DNA of 64,000 nucleotides from Treponema sp. Marseille-Q3903. GTDB lineage: Bacteria; Spirochaetota; Spirochaetia; Treponematales; Treponemataceae. The DNA lies in contig NZ_JACSEU010000001.1 in NCBI RefSeq assembly GCF_014334335.1, positions 1,054,001 through 1,118,000 on the forward strand, read 5' to 3'. Both the position numbers and the translations under genes were made by a program. The notes under the pieces are model-generated. The model did not search any database and was not told the origin of the DNA. It worked only from the letters and a program-made list of their open reading frames with translations. Below, piece after piece: positions 33,068 to 44,083 of this stretch (position 1 is the first letter of the stretch; each line of letters starts with the position of its first letter).

Positions 33068-36000
33068 ATGTTCGATTTTTTAGATGCTTGCAATATTGGA
33101 AAAGTTTACAAAGATTTTATACTTATTTCTGTCGATGACATTCCTGACTATTCAGCAAAAGGTGTATATCTGCGTCACAGAAAAACAGGACTTGAAATCT
33201 ATCATATAGTAAAAAATGATAAAGAGAATCTCTTCGCATTCGCATTCAGGACAATTGAAAAGAATTCAAAAGGAGCTGCTCACATTATGGAACATTCTGT
33301 TTTGTGCGGCAGTGAAAAATATCAGCTAAAAGAACCTTTTTCTACACTTGTGAGCACAAGTTTAAACACTTTTTTGAACGCCCTTACGTATCCCGATAAA
33401 ACTGTTTATCCCGGCGCATCTGTAGTTCGCTCTGACTATTTCAATATCATGGACGTTTATGCCGATGCTGTGTTTTTTCCAAAACTTGACCATGCGACTT
33501 TTCTTCAAGAAGGACACCGCCTTGAGATGGACGAAAATGGAAAATTGAGCATTCAGGGGGTTGTCTACAATGAGATGAAAGGAAATTATTCTTCATTTCA
33601 GCCGATTGCATTCAGTGAGCAGATAAGCGCAATGTTTCCAAAAAGTTATCCTGCCTTTGATTCAGGAGGGGATCCGCTCGATATTCCGTCGCTCACATAT
33701 CAGGAGTTTCTCGATTTTCATCAGAAATTTTACAATCCTGACAACTGCCTTCTCTTTTTGTACGGAGATATTCCGACAGAACAGCAACTTGATTTTATCG
33801 ATGAACGTTTTATCGGGCGAATAATTGAAAAATACAAATGCAAGAATGATATTCTTCATGCTGATTCAAAACTTCCTGTGATAGATCCTGAAATTGCAGA
33901 ACTTCAAAAATTGACTCTTGTAAAAAAATCTACAGAGGTGCGTTCTGTAGCGCCTGAGACAGGTTCAACAGGCGAATTAGTTACGATGAGCTGGTACACC
34001 GGGACAGCTGATATTGAAAAATATTTTCTTTCGGAAGTGATATGTGGAAATGACAGTTCACCTCTTTCAATTGCGCTGAAGAATTCCGAATTTGGTGATG
34101 AGATTTCTTGCGGCAACTTCGGACAGTTCGATCAGGAATTTTTTACAGCAGGTCTTTGGGGTGTAAAAAAAGATGATGAGCAAAAAGTATTCGATTTGAT
34201 TGAAAAAACGATGAGCGACCTTTATAAAAACGGAATTGCACAAGAAGATATAGATTCAGCCGTTATGGGAATAGATTTTACTCTTCGCGAAGTAAACAGG
34301 AATTGGGGACCACCTTCAATTCAGATTATGGAAAAGGTCCTTAAATCTTGGGTAAACGGCAAATCATGTGTGAACCGGCTCTCACCGATCACTTCATTTG
34401 AAAAGTTAAAAACTAAGCTTAAAGAAGACAAAAGTTTTACAAAAAAACTTATCAAAAAATATTTTATCGATAATAAAGTTGTAGTAAAGTTCGTTGCAGA
34501 GCCGTCTAAAGAATATTTTTCAAAACGTTCAGATGCGGAAAAGAATTTGATTGAAAAGTTTTCAAAAGATATAGATAAGGCAAAACTTAAAAAAGACCTC
34601 GACGAACTTCATTCATACCAAAACCACATCGAGACTCCGGAAGAAACAGCGTGTATTCCGACAACAAAACTCTGTGAACTTGATCCGAAAATAGATATTG
34701 CAGAAACAAAACTTGAATTTGTATGCGGCGCCGACGGTTCAGATATTCCACTTTTTGTAAGTGAGGAAGATACAAACGGTCTTTTTTATATAGATTTGCT
34801 CTTCCCATTTGACAGACTTGCACCAAACTACTATCAGCATATTCCGTTTCTTTCAAGCATAATTACAAATATCGGGTGGAACGGCAAAAGATGGGACGAC
34901 TGTATTGCAGAATCAGCCTGTGTGATGGGAGATGTCTGGGGGCGCACATGCTGCGGTTCTGTTCCCGATTCACCTGATTGCAAAGAATACGCGGCAAAAT
35001 ATTCGGATTACAATTTTTGTGGAAGGAATTGGATTGGAATCAGCTGCAAAGCTCTTACTGACATGGCAAAACAAACCCTCAAACTCCTCGCTGAAATTAT
35101 AACTACAATGGACTTTGATGATAAAAAACGTTTTGACAGCCTTATTCAAGAACTCAAAGCGGAAAAGAAAGCAGGTCTCGTCTCTTCCGGTCGCGACTAT
35201 TCTGTAAAGCGAACGCGAGCTGCATCATCTGTACATCAAGCTCTAAATGAAATAATGTGGGGAATATCACAGCTTGAGACTGTAAAAAATTACAACAAAA
35301 AAACATCTGCTAAAACATTAAAAACTTTTGAATATATTTACAAAGAATGTATCAAATCAGGCGGAATTATTCACATCACAGCTGATAAAGATTCCCTTTT
35401 AAAGATAAAACCTATGCTTAGCGATTTTGCAAAAGAGGCAAAAATAACAAAACTTTTGCCTGCCGTTGAACACACTTTCGATGATTACAAACATTACATT
35501 GTTCAGTTTGAAGATGCCGTTCAAGACAACGCACTTCAGATTATTCAAGTTGAATCGCAGACAGGATACGCCGCCGCCAGTTCAAAAGCATCAGGGTTTA
35601 TGACAAAAGAAGCTGCCGCAGAAGTTGTGTTTACATCATGGTTTTCAAATCACACTTTGTGGGATAAAGTCAGAACTATAGGCGGAGCTTACGGGGCGGG
35701 TGCATGGACAGACAACAGCGACCGCACTTTAGTCATGACTTCATACCGTGATCCTGCCCCTGAAAAATCAGTCGAGGTATTTATAGATTCTCTAAAAGAA
35801 ATATCAAACAAACAGATTCCCGCAGAAGATATTGAAAAGACAATCGTAAGCTGTTATGGAGACGCAATTGTTCCATCTTGCCCAAAAGACAGAGGCTCAC
35901 GCAGTTTTGAAGGAATGCTCTATGGAAACCCGCAATCTTTCAAGCAAAAAAGGGTAGATTATCTTTTGTCTGTCACACCTGAAGATATTGAAAAAGCTGC

Positions 36001-36100
36001 AAAACGATTGTACAAAAATGTTTCCGAATCATGCACTAAATCTGTTTTTTGCGATAAAAAAATCAATATAGGTGGAAAAAAAATAAATATTCCATTATAA
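33068..36100 (+). CDS. M16C insulinase-family metallopeptidase (presequence protease type)
   Basis: A 1010-residue protease. The inverted zinc motif HxxEH is present as HIMEHSVLCGSEKY (about residues 74-87), with a distal Glu about 75 residues on in the VVYNEMKGNYS segment. Length and the two large halves match PreP/Cym1-type enzymes, which clear short peptides. No signal peptide is seen, so it is cytosolic. TATAAT (33053-33058) lies 9 nt before ATG 33068 with no Shine-Dalgarno, so the message has at most a very short leader. Confidence 0.9.
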   Translation: MFDFLDACNIGKVYKDFILISVDDIPDYSAKGVYLRHRKTGLEIYHIVKNDKENLFAFAFRTIEKNSKGAAHIMEHSVLCGSEKYQLKEPFSTLVSTSLNTFLNALTYPDKTVYPGASVVRSDYFNIMDVYADAVFFPKLDHATFLQEGHRLEMDENGKLSIQGVVYNEMKGNYSSFQPIAFSEQISAMFPKSYPAFDSGGDPLDIPSLTYQEFLDFHQKFYNPDNCLLFLYGDIPTEQQLDFIDERFIGRIIEKYKCKNDILHADSKLPVIDPEIAELQKLTLVKKSTEVRSVAPETGSTGELVTMSWYTGTADIEKYFLSEVICGNDSSPLSIALKNSEFGDEISCGNFGQFDQEFFTAGLWGVKKDDEQKVFDLIEKTMSDLYKNGIAQEDIDSAVMGIDFTLREVNRNWGPPSIQIMEKVLKSWVNGKSCVNRLSPITSFEKLKTKLKEDKSFTKKLIKKYFIDNKVVVKFVAEPSKEYFSKRSDAEKNLIEKFSKDIDKAKLKKDLDELHSYQNHIETPEETACIPTTKLCELDPKIDIAETKLEFVCGADGSDIPLFVSEEDTNGLFYIDLLFPFDRLAPNYYQHIPFLSSIITNIGWNGKRWDDCIAESACVMGDVWGRTCCGSVPDSPDCKEYAAKYSDYNFCGRNWIGISCKALTDMAKQTLKLLAEIITTMDFDDKKRFDSLIQELKAEKKAGLVSSGRDYSVKRTRAASSVHQALNEIMWGISQLETVKNYNKKTSAKTLKTFEYIYKECIKSGGIIHITADKDSLLKIKPMLSDFAKEAKITKLLPAVEHTFDDYKHYIVQFEDAVQDNALQIIQVESQTGYAAASSKASGFMTKEAAAEVVFTSWFSNHTLWDKVRTIGGAYGAGAWTDNSDRTLVMTSYRDPAPEKSVEVFIDSLKEISNKQIPAEDIEKTIVSCYGDAIVPSCPKDRGSRSFEGMLYGNPQSFKQKRVDYLLSVTPEDIEKAAKRLYKNVSESCTKSVFCDKKINIGGKKINIPL

Positions 36101-36145
36101 TCTAAAGGAATACAGAATAGCCTTTCAAAGGAGATTTGTCGTTTT

Positions 36146-36367
36146 ATGGATAAAAAAATGAAACAGTGTCTTAAAATGATGCGCGATTTAGTTTCTGATG
36201 TACAAGGGGCTCCATTTCCAAGCAATGATTTGAAGCCTGAACTTTATGAAATCTGGTATGAACATGCTCAAAAAGCAGCCGTTGAATGTTTTGAATATAT
36301 CAATGATAACTTTCCTGACGAGCAAAAAGCAACACATGAGTCTATAGATAAGCTTTTCAGAGACTGA
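36146..36367 (+). CDS. Uncharacterised small protein
   Basis: A 73-residue charged, helical protein of unknown role (MDKKMKQCLKMMRDLVSDVQ start). AAAGGAG precedes the ATG at a good distance, and an intrinsic terminator begins 35 nt after the stop, so it is very probably expressed, possibly with the M16 gene 45 nt upstream. It has no membrane segment, Cys pair or known motif. Confidence 0.7.
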   Translation: MDKKMKQCLKMMRDLVSDVQGAPFPSNDLKPELYEIWYEHAQKAAVECFEYINDNFPDEQKATHESIDKLFRD

Positions 36368-36402
36368 TATGAATAAATCTGCCGGTATCATGAATCTTTT
36401 TG

Positions 36403-36440
36403 AAACGGTTTCTTCTATTGTAGAAGAGCCGTTTTTTTTA
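36403..36440 (+). terminator. Intrinsic terminator after the small protein gene
   Basis: AAACGG-t-TTCTTCTA pairs with TAGAAGA-g-CCGTTT across a 3-nt loop, followed by eight T. Confidence 0.85.
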
Positions 36441-36541
36441 TTCTTTTTGCAAAAGTATTATATTGGTTTATCTATAGTATCTATCATTAATGTTTTTCCA
36501 TTAGCTGCCGAAAATTTAATTGGTAAAGGTATTTTTACAAT

Positions 36542-37717
36542 ATGGCAACAAAGATAAAAAAATCAAACGACTACAAATTCGGGCTGATAGGTACAAATAA
36601 AAAAAATGGATTAAACGTATGGCGTTTTATTTTTAACGCAGTTGATTCTATGACTGGTGCCGAAAATATGTTTTATATAGAACTCGAAATTCTAAATCCT
36701 TGGGTTTCTCAAAATGAGGTGATTTTAGGATTTAAAACAAGAGTCAATTTTACTCAAGAAGACCTTCAATATGCGCTTGCCGGAACTGAATCTGCTAAAA
36801 GTTTGACAACAGAGTCTATTGTGCAACCATCTTATTGCGCAGTCAGAATCGGAAAATTCGGGAAAAACGGAAAAGAATTGTGCAGCTATTTCCCAATAAA
36901 AGATTTAAAGACAAATTCAAAACCTTTCGAAGTTACTATCAACAATAAATATTTCAGTTCGGAAAAAATAAGCGGTTTCATAGATGTTCCCGAGAAAAAT
37001 ATCAAATCACACCCGGAGTATTTTTCAGATACAGGCTATGCAAAATGGAATTTAACTTACGATTTTGAACACGATTATATCGACGGCTATAAAAAAGACG
37101 ATTTTAGGTGGTTCCCGTTTGGTCTTAGGACGTCGTATTCAGGAACTTTGAATTTTAACGGAATCGATTATGAAGTCGACCCGAAACGCTGCAACGGCTA
37201 TATGGAACGATTTTGGGGAAAGACAATCGTAGATCCTTATTTTTCAATTTCTGCGGAAAATCTAACTAGTGTCATCACTGGAAAAACTCTGATGAATTCT
37301 TCATTTGCCTTAAAAGGTATTTTCGAAGACCGCGTTTCATTTATTGGAAAGTTTGAAGATATCGATATCAAGCTATGTGCAGACGGCGGAAAACGCCAGT
37401 ACAATACTGTTTGGAATTGCGTCCAAATGCCAGAATCCGATAACCCTGACGAAAACCTTCTTCACTGGTCTGTGAGTTTGAACAATAAAACGTGGGTAAT
37501 CGACATCGATGTATTTTGTAAAATAAAAGAGCTTGTAAATAGATTGCTTGAATTACCTGAAGGTTCGAGAAAGATTTTAAACTTGCTTGAAGGCGGTTCA
37601 GGAACAGGTGAGATTAAGCTCTACAAAAAAATTGGGAATACGCTTGAACAGATAGAACACGCAAATCTTGTAAAAGTTGTTTGTGGGTTCGGACACTCCG
37701 AAGCCGGCGAATTTTAA
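36542..37717 (+). CDS. Uncharacterised 391-residue protein, possibly lipocalin/tocopherol-cyclase-like
   Basis: I do not recognise this family securely. The sequence is beta-rich with many aromatic residues. It has motifs such as CNGYMERFWGKTIVDPYFSI and YAKWNLTYDFE that recall the GYxE-x-NWG pattern of tocopherol-cyclase/CrtC-type lipocalin folds. No signal peptide is present. ATG 36542 has only a weak upstream AAAGG. It stands alone between a terminator and clpB. Treat any enzymatic role as a guess. Confidence 0.6.
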   Translation: MATKIKKSNDYKFGLIGTNKKNGLNVWRFIFNAVDSMTGAENMFYIELEILNPWVSQNEVILGFKTRVNFTQEDLQYALAGTESAKSLTTESIVQPSYCAVRIGKFGKNGKELCSYFPIKDLKTNSKPFEVTINNKYFSSEKISGFIDVPEKNIKSHPEYFSDTGYAKWNLTYDFEHDYIDGYKKDDFRWFPFGLRTSYSGTLNFNGIDYEVDPKRCNGYMERFWGKTIVDPYFSISAENLTSVITGKTLMNSSFALKGIFEDRVSFIGKFEDIDIKLCADGGKRQYNTVWNCVQMPESDNPDENLLHWSVSLNNKTWVIDIDVFCKIKELVNRLLELPEGSRKILNLLEGGSGTGEIKLYKKIGNTLEQIEHANLVKVVCGFGHSEAGEF

Positions 37718-37841
37718 TTTTATAAAAACAAAAAAATCAGCCTCATTTGTCATATCCTTCTGAAAATTTGCCTTTTTATTGTTTTATTATTATTTTTGAC
37801 ATTGAATGAAGAATTTTAAAAGATTTTTCAGGGGAGTCGAA

Positions 37842-40427
37842 ATGAATTATGAAAATTTTACAATAAAAACGCAAGAAGCAATTCAGGAAGCTTCTTCAAT
37901 CGCAAACAAAAATGACAATTCCGAAATTGGAACGGAACACGTTCTTGAAGCTTTGCTTGAACAGCAAGACGGACTTGTAGCTCCAATTGTCGACAGAATT
38001 GGAGTACCTTCTTCGGAACTTCTAAAAAAAGTAAAAGATTTAGTTTACTCAAATCCAAAAGTGAGTGGCGCTGCACAAATTTATTTTTCTTCTCCGATGC
38101 AAAAAGTTCTTGCAAAAGCGGAAAATGAGATGAATGCGCTCCATGATCAATATCTTTCAACTGAGCACATTCTTTTAGCAATGTCTGATTCTGATGATAA
38201 AACAGGCGACTTATTGAGAAAATCTGGAATAAATCACAAGACAATTCTTGAGTCTCTAAAATCTGTTCGTGGCAACCAGACTGTAGATTCTCAAGACCCT
38301 GAATCAAAATCTCGTGCGCTCGAAAAATATTGCCGAGACCTAACTGCTCTTGCACGTCAGGATAAGATTGATCCTGTAATCGGTCGAGATGAAGAGATCC
38401 GCCGCGTCATGCAAGTTTTGTGTCGACGTACAAAAAACAATCCCGTGATAATCGGGGAGCCGGGCGTCGGAAAAACTGCAATTGTTGAAGGTTTGGCGAG
38501 AAGAATCGCCAGCGGTGATGTGCCTGAAAGTTTGAAAAATAAGCGGCTGCTAGCCCTCGATTTAGGAAGCCTTGTCGCAGGTGCAAAATTCCGTGGAGAA
38601 TTTGAAGAGCGTCTTAAAGCGCTTATAACCGAAGTTCAGAAGTCGGAAGGACAGATTATTTTATTTATAGATGAATTGCACACTTTGGTCGGTGCGGGCG
38701 CTAGTGAAGGCAGCATGGATGCAAGCAATCTCTTAAAACCTGCTCTCGCTCGCGGTGAGTTACGTGCAATCGGTGCGACAACTCTAGATGAGTATCGTAA
38801 ATATATAGAAAAAGACGCCGCTCTTGAACGCCGTTTTCAGCAAGTTTATTGCGCAGAACCTTCCGTAGAAGACACAATCGCAATCCTCCGTGGACTTCGT
38901 GAAAAATATGAAATTCATCACGGAGTCAGAATTGAAGATGAAGCTCTCGTTGCTGCTGCAACGCTCTCTAACCGCTACATCACAAATCGTTATATGCCTG
39001 ATAAAGCTATTGACCTTGTCGATGAAGCTGCGAGCCGTCTTAAGATGGAGATCGAAAGTCAGCCTACGGAGCTCGACCAAGTTGAAAGAAAAATGCTTCA
39101 GCTTCAGATTGAAAAACAATCTTTGAGCAAGGAGGATGATGAAGCGAGCCGTGAACGCCTTGAAAAACTTGAAAAAGAACTTGCGGAGATAACTGCAAAA
39201 CGTGATGCGATGAAACTTCAGTGGCAGAATGAAAAAAACAGCATCGACAAAGGAAAACATCTTAAAGAGCAACTTGAACAGGCTCGCTTTAACGAAGAAA
39301 AATTTACTCGTGAAGGCAACCTGGAAAAAGCCGCAGAGCTTAAGTACAGCACAATCCCGACATTGCAAAAGCAGCTTGAAGATGCGTTGAAAAGTGAAAA
39401 AGAAAAAGCTGATTCAGGTCGTGAGAGCTTGCTCCGCCAGGAAGTTACGGAAGAAGATATTGCTAAAGTTGTTTCGACGTGGACAGGTATTCCTGTTTCA
39501 AAGATGTTGACCGGCGAAAAACAAAAATACCTTCAGTTGGAAGATGTTTTGCACAAGCGAGTTATCGGTCAGAACGAAGCTGTTCAGGTTGTCGCAGATG
39601 CAATCCGCCGTAACCGTTCCGGTCTCAACGACCCTAACAGACCTCTCGGAAGTTTTATGTTCATCGGACCAACAGGAGTCGGTAAGACAGAGCTTGCAAA
39701 AACTTTGGCAGACTTTTTGTTCAACGATGAAAAAGCGCTCACTCGAATTGATATGAGCGAATATATGGAAAAGTTCAGCGTCACACGCCTTATCGGAGCG
39801 CCACCGGGATATGTCGGTTATGATGAAGGCGGTCAGCTTACAGAAGCCGTTCGCAGAAGACCTTACAGCGTAATTCTGTTTGATGAAGTTGAGAAAGCGC
39901 ATCCTGATGTGTTTAATGTTTTGCTTCAAGTGTTGGACGACGGTCGTCTCACCGATGGTCAGGGTAGGATTGTAGACTTTAAAAATACAATCATCATCAT
40001 GACAAGCAACCTCGGTAGCGATTTAATTCTTGAGGCTGACACTCAAAAGAAACTCGACGAATTAAAGGGCAGTATCAACACTCTTTTGCGACAGACATTT
40101 CGTCCTGAATTCTTAAACCGTATTGATGAAATTGTGATGTTCCAGCAGCTTTCAAAAGACTGCATAAGTTCTATCATAAAACTTCAGCTCGATAGAGTTT
40201 CAAGCCGGCTTGCCGACCGCAAGATTAAACTTGATTTTGATCAGACTGCAATCGACTTCCTTGCTGCCAAAGGATATGATCCGACTATGGGAGCTCGTCC
40301 TGTAAAGAGAGCGATTCAGACGTATGTTGAAAATCCTCTCGCTCGTGAACTTCTTGCCGGAAATGTAAAAGACGGCGACACAATTAAAGTTCGTGGAGCT
40401 AACGGACAGATTGTTTTTACTAAGTAA
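37842..40427 (+). CDS. clpB: ClpB disaggregase
   Basis: An 861-residue hexameric AAA+ chaperone that threads aggregated proteins, working with DnaK. It has an N-domain pair (residues 1-145), AAA-1 with Walker A GEPGVGKT (near 205), a middle coiled coil (about 400-520), and AAA-2 with Walker [10 protein letters not shown] (near 608) and the pore motif [12 protein letters not shown] 37842 follows AGGGGAG; the upstream ATG 37806 lacks a site and is unlike the family. No CIRCE element is visible. Confidence 0.96.
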   Translation: MNYENFTIKTQEAIQEASSIANKNDNSEIGTEHVLEALLEQQDGLVAPIVDRIGVPSSELLKKVKDLVYSNPKVSGAAQIYFSSPMQKVLAKAENEMNALHDQYLSTEHILLAMSDSDDKTGDLLRKSGINHKTILESLKSVRGNQTVDSQDPESKSRALEKYCRDLTALARQDKIDPVIGRDEEIRRVMQVLCRRTKNNPVIIGEPGVGKTAIVEGLARRIASGDVPESLKNKRLLALDLGSLVAGAKFRGEFEERLKALITEVQKSEGQIILFIDELHTLVGAGASEGSMDASNLLKPALARGELRAIGATTLDEYRKYIEKDAALERRFQQVYCAEPSVEDTIAILRGLREKYEIHHGVRIEDEALVAAATLSNRYITNRYMPDKAIDLVDEAASRLKMEIESQPTELDQVERKMLQLQIEKQSLSKEDDEASRERLEKLEKELAEITAKRDAMKLQWQNEKNSIDKGKHLKEQLEQARFNEEKFTREGNLEKAAELKYSTIPTLQKQLEDALKSEKEKADSGRESLLRQEVTEEDIAKVVSTWTGIPVSKMLTGEKQKYLQLEDVLHKRVIGQNEAVQVVADAIRRNRSGLNDPNRPLGSFMFIGPTGVGKTELAKTLADFLFNDEKALTRIDMSEYMEKFSVTRLIGAPPGYVGYDEGGQLTEAVRRRPYSVILFDEVEKAHPDVFNVLLQVLDDGRLTDGQGRIVDFKNTIIIMTSNLGSDLILEADTQKKLDELKGSINTLLRQTFRPEFLNRIDEIVMFQQLSKDCISSIIKLQLDRVSSRLADRKIKLDFDQTAIDFLAAKGYDPTMGARPVKRAIQTYVENPLARELLAGNVKDGDTIKVRGANGQIVFTK

Positions 40428-40574
40428 CTCGATCAGCCTCTGATTTTCTGTGAAGTTTTGTTCAAGCGCTTAATGGCACGGGTTTACACTGATTTTGCAA
40501 ATTATGTGCACTCTCCGTGTTTGTCCGTGCTATATGCGTTTAAAAACAGCGCTGTAAAAAAAAGGAAATTGTGC

Positions 40575-40580
40575 TATAAT
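40575..40580 (+). promoter_or_regulatory. -10 box directly upstream of the nadE start codon
   Basis: TATAAT lies 6 nt before ATG 40587. The -35 region is poor. This decides the nadE start: the longer frame from 40458 would begin upstream of the promoter. Confidence 0.6.
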
Positions 40581-40586
40581 ATCGCC

Positions 40587-42587
40587 ATGAACTACGGATT
40601 TTTACGGGTCGCTTGTGCCAGTCCAGAGCTTGTCGTTGCCGATTGCGAGACAAACGCAAAAAATATTATAAAAACTGCCAAAGAGCTTGGCGAAAAATGT
40701 TCGTCTGTAATCGTCTTCCCTGAGCTTTCGATAACAGGTTACACTTGTGGCGACTTATTTTTCCAAAAAACTCTCCAAAATTCGTCTGTCGAACAGCTGG
40801 AAAAAATCGCAGAGTCGACATCAGACTTAAATGCGCTGATATTTGTCGGTCTTCCTTTTTCTCAAACAGAAGGAATATACAATGTCGCAGCTGCAATCCA
40901 TCACGGAAAAATCATCGCCCTTATAGCAAAATCTTATCTGCCAAATTATGGTGAATTTTATGAAAGACGACAGTTTACTCCGTTCCTACAGAACATGCAG
41001 ACTCGCTATGTTTCAATCGGGAAATTTGAAGATATTCCTTTTGGAACAGACATCATAATAAAAGATAAAAAAAATCCTCAGATTGCAGTCGCTTGTGAAA
41101 TCTGCGAAGATTTATGGGTTCCTTTTCCGCCTTCAACGCGTCACACTTTAGCAGGAGCAACTATCATCGCGAATCTTTCTGCCGGGAATGAGATAATCGG
41201 TAAGGCTGACTATCGCCGTCTCCTTGTAAAAACGCAGAGCTCTCGTTCAATGTGTGCGTACATTTATGCAAATGCGGGCTGCGATGAATCTACTCAAGAT
41301 ATGGTTTTTGCAGGTCATAATTTGATTTTTGAAAACGGAACTCTTCTTGCACAGTCAAAACTTTTCAGCGGAGATTCGATTATTGCAGATGTTGATATTG
41401 AACGGATTTGTCAGGAACGCCGTCATTCTACGAGCTATAGTTTTTCTGCAAACAACAGCGTTATAGGTTTTGAGGATTATGTTGAACTTACTGTCGACCT
41501 TTTGCCGGAAAACTCTCATTCGATAGGATTTGGGGAAAAGTCTGTTTCTAAAAAAGAAGATAAAAACTTGTTCAGATATATCGATGCGCATCCGTTTGTT
41601 CCATCAGATAAAACAGAACGCACAGTAAGATGTGAAGAAGTCATAAACATTCAATCTCATGGACTTGCAAAACGCCTCAAGCACATAAATTGTAAATCTG
41701 CTGTGATAGGTTTGAGCGGGGGACTTGATTCAACTCTCGCTCTTCTTGTCACTTGCCATGCATTTGACATTTGCAAAATCAACAGGAGCGGAATCACCGC
41801 CATCACTATGCCTTGTTTTGGGACAACAGACAGAACTTACAACAACGCATGCAAACTCGCAAAAGAATGCGGCGTCATTCTAAAAGAGATTCGTATAGAA
41901 AACAGCGTCCGCAGCCATTTTTTTGATATCGGACAAGATGAAAAAAAACACGATGTCACTTATGAAAATTGTCAGGCGAGGGAAAGAACTCAAGTTTTGA
42001 TGGACTATGCAAATAAGACTGGTGGAATTGTTGTAGGGACTGGCGACCTTTCTGAACTAGCGCTCGGATGGTGCACTTACAACGGAGACCACATGTCTAT
42101 GTACGGCGTAAATTCCTCAGTTCCAAAGACCCTTGTCCGCTATCTTGTTGAATTGTTTGCAGAGCAGGCTCTTTCAGAAGGCAGAAAAGAATATTCGGAC
42201 GTTTTATTTGATATTCTTGATTCTCCTGTGTCGCCGGAGCTCATCCCACCTGCAGATGGAAAAATCAGCCAGATAACTGAAGATTTGGTTGGACCGTATG
42301 AACTTCACGATTTTTATCTTTATTATTTGCTTCGATTTGGTTTTTCGCCTTCAAAAATCTACTTTCTTGCTCGCAATTCGGAGCTTGCAAAAAAATATGA
42401 TGCGGATTTTATGAAAAAATGGCTCAAAACTTTTTATAAACGATTTTTCAGCCAACAATTCAAACGTTCGTGCATGCCCGATGGCGTAAAAATCGGGACA
42501 GTAAATCTATCTCCTCGTGGAGATTGGAGAATGCCAAGCGATGCGAGTGCTTCGATCTGGCTCAAAGAGGTCGATGAGCTTTGTTGA
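40587..42587 (+). CDS. nadE: Glutamine-dependent NAD+ synthetase
   Basis: This 666-residue enzyme makes NAD+ from deamido-NAD+, using ammonia released from glutamine. The N-terminal nitrilase-type glutaminase has its Glu (FPELSITGY, near residue 46), Lys (AKSYLPNYGEF) and Cys (VACEICEDLW, near 170) triad. The C-terminal ATP-pyrophosphatase has SGGLDSTLAL (near 377). ATG 40587 is chosen because of the adjacent TATAAT; no Shine-Dalgarno is present, so it is probably leaderless. Confidence 0.95.
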   Translation: MNYGFLRVACASPELVVADCETNAKNIIKTAKELGEKCSSVIVFPELSITGYTCGDLFFQKTLQNSSVEQLEKIAESTSDLNALIFVGLPFSQTEGIYNVAAAIHHGKIIALIAKSYLPNYGEFYERRQFTPFLQNMQTRYVSIGKFEDIPFGTDIIIKDKKNPQIAVACEICEDLWVPFPPSTRHTLAGATIIANLSAGNEIIGKADYRRLLVKTQSSRSMCAYIYANAGCDESTQDMVFAGHNLIFENGTLLAQSKLFSGDSIIADVDIERICQERRHSTSYSFSANNSVIGFEDYVELTVDLLPENSHSIGFGEKSVSKKEDKNLFRYIDAHPFVPSDKTERTVRCEEVINIQSHGLAKRLKHINCKSAVIGLSGGLDSTLALLVTCHAFDICKINRSGITAITMPCFGTTDRTYNNACKLAKECGVILKEIRIENSVRSHFFDIGQDEKKHDVTYENCQARERTQVLMDYANKTGGIVVGTGDLSELALGWCTYNGDHMSMYGVNSSVPKTLVRYLVELFAEQALSEGRKEYSDVLFDILDSPVSPELIPPADGKISQITEDLVGPYELHDFYLYYLLRFGFSPSKIYFLARNSELAKKYDADFMKKWLKTFYKRFFSQQFKRSCMPDGVKIGTVNLSPRGDWRMPSDASASIWLKEVDELC

Positions 42588-43507
42588 GTTACCAACACGC
42601 ATACCACGCAGGAAACCACGCCGATATCCTCAAGCATTTTGTTTTGACATTTGTATTAAAATCTCTAAATAAAAAAGAAAATCCATATACTTTTTTTGAC
42701 ACTCACAGCGGAAGCGGTCTTTATGATTTTGAAGATAACAGGAGTTTAAAAACTGGCGAAGCGTCTTGCGGAATCAAAAAATTGTTGAAAGCGCTCGATG
42801 ACACTCCTTGTTTTGATTTTCCCGATTTTTTAGATTACATAGATATTGTAAAAACGTATGCAAAGAAAAATCTTTATCCCGGTTCACCTTTAATCGAAAG
42901 AGATTTTATGCGTTCCCAAGACTTTTTAATTCTTTCGGAGCTACACCCGCAGGAAATAGAGAACCTCAGGGAAAATATAAATGATAGTTTTTATAAAAAA
43001 TCGGAAGACAGTGATTTTCCGTCTGTCATGATTCACAAGAGAGACGGTTGGGAAATGCTCAAAGCTCTGACCCCGCCTCATACAAAGCGAGGCGCCGTCT
43101 TAATTGATCCGAGCTATGAAGAGTCTGAAGATTATGAACTTGCTGCAAAAACAATATGTGAGGTTTTCAAAAAATGGAGCAATGGGATATTTTTGTTGTG
43201 GTATCCGCTCCTAGCTCACCGTGAAACAGAGATAAATTCAATGCTTGAAAATATAAAAAGCGATGTCAGACGCGTAAATAAAAATACCGAAATCGTAAAT
43301 CTCAAACTTTGTGTTTTTGATAAAGATAGACATGTCGAAAAATCTCTTGACATGGTGCTCTCCGATGAAGATAAAAAAAATCCGCCGCGTTTATATGGCA
43401 GTGGAATGATTGTCATAAATGCTCCATGGAAACTTAAAGAAAATGGGGAAAAAGTCGTTGAGTTTCTTAAAAATGTAATCTCGTTCCAATCTCAAGAGGA
43501 AAGTTGA
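42581..43507 (+). CDS. rlmJ: 23S rRNA A2030 N6-methyltransferase RlmJ
   Basis: A 308-residue SAM-dependent enzyme. It has the RlmJ signature LSYQHAYHAGNHADILKH at the N-terminus and the catalytic-type motif LIDPSYE where many N6-adenine enzymes have (D/N)PPY. The start is TTG 42581, within the end of nadE (7-nt overlap), so translation is likely coupled. Its 3' end overlaps the convergent outer-membrane-type gene by 41 nt. Confidence 0.92.
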   Translation: MLSYQHAYHAGNHADILKHFVLTFVLKSLNKKENPYTFFDTHSGSGLYDFEDNRSLKTGEASCGIKKLLKALDDTPCFDFPDFLDYIDIVKTYAKKNLYPGSPLIERDFMRSQDFLILSELHPQEIENLRENINDSFYKKSEDSDFPSVMIHKRDGWEMLKALTPPHTKRGAVLIDPSYEESEDYELAAKTICEVFKKWSNGIFLLWYPLLAHRETEINSMLENIKSDVRRVNKNTEIVNLKLCVFDKDRHVEKSLDMVLSDEDKKNPPRLYGSGMIVINAPWKLKENGEKVVEFLKNVISFQSQEES

Positions 43508-44012
43508 AACGGAACGACTGTGAATCAAAATCAGCATTGTTTCCCAAAATCATCGAATATGACGGGACTATATTCTGCTGCACATAGATTTCTATGTAGT
43601 TGTCTATCAAAAGCCTGTTTAGCCCTGCAAAAAAACGCACTCCGGTTTCAAACTTCCAGTTTTTTATATCTGTCACAAGAGCGGCAGACGCCCCGACTCC
43701 TGAATAAAAATTTAATGTGTTTTCTATTTGAAAGTTTATTGCCCAATAATCAAAAAAAACTGATGGACCGAACGTAAATGACGAATTGTGAAAACCTGCG
43801 TTTAATCCGGCTCCAATTGCGGCAAAAAGCCTATCGAATTTAAATGTTCCGATCGCTGAAAAATCAATTTTTGGATTTTTTGCACCATCTTGATTTATCA
43901 AAAAACTCGGTGTGAGATTGAATTGGGCTCCAGCTCCGAGCGAAAATGCGCTGACCTCCGCTGCGATAAAAACAACCGCTGCGATAAATGTTTTTTTAGA
44001 AAAAAGTTTCAT
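43467..44012 (-). CDS. Small outer-membrane beta-barrel-like protein
   Basis: A 181-residue protein. The N-terminus is a signal peptide (KLFSKKTFIAAVVFIAAEVSA), with cleavage likely after residue 21. The rest alternates hydrophobic and polar residues with Gly and aromatics (VFFDYWAINFQIENTLNFYSGVGA is typical) and ends in a terminal Phe (GTRLHF), as in outer-membrane barrels. I see no specific family. ATG 44012 has a GGA ribosome binding site; TTG 44015 is the alternative. The gene overlaps the end of rlmJ. Confidence 0.7.
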   Translation of the reverse strand: MKLFSKKTFIAAVVFIAAEVSAFSLGAGAQFNLTPSFLINQDGAKNPKIDFSAIGTFKFDRLFAAIGAGLNAGFHNSSFTFGPSVFFDYWAINFQIENTLNFYSGVGASAALVTDIKNWKFETGVRFFAGLNRLLIDNYIEIYVQQNIVPSYSMILGNNADFDSQSFRFNFPLEIGTRLHF

Positions 44013-44083
44013 CAATATTCCGTTATCTGTCGTATTTTTGATAATTCTTCTCCGACAATATATTCAAAAAGGCAAAGCCTATG

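Noticed and set aside
36369-36557. 62-codon open frame on the plus strand
   Set aside because: It is made of a strong intrinsic terminator and overlaps the next gene start; it has no ribosome binding site.
37718-37841. CIRCE or other heat-shock operator ahead of clpB
   Set aside because: No inverted TTAGCACTC/GAGTGCTAA motif is present in the gap; the possible sigma70 elements are weak.
40458-40586. N-terminal extension of NadE
   Set aside because: The TATAAT at 40575-40580 and family alignment place the start at 40587.
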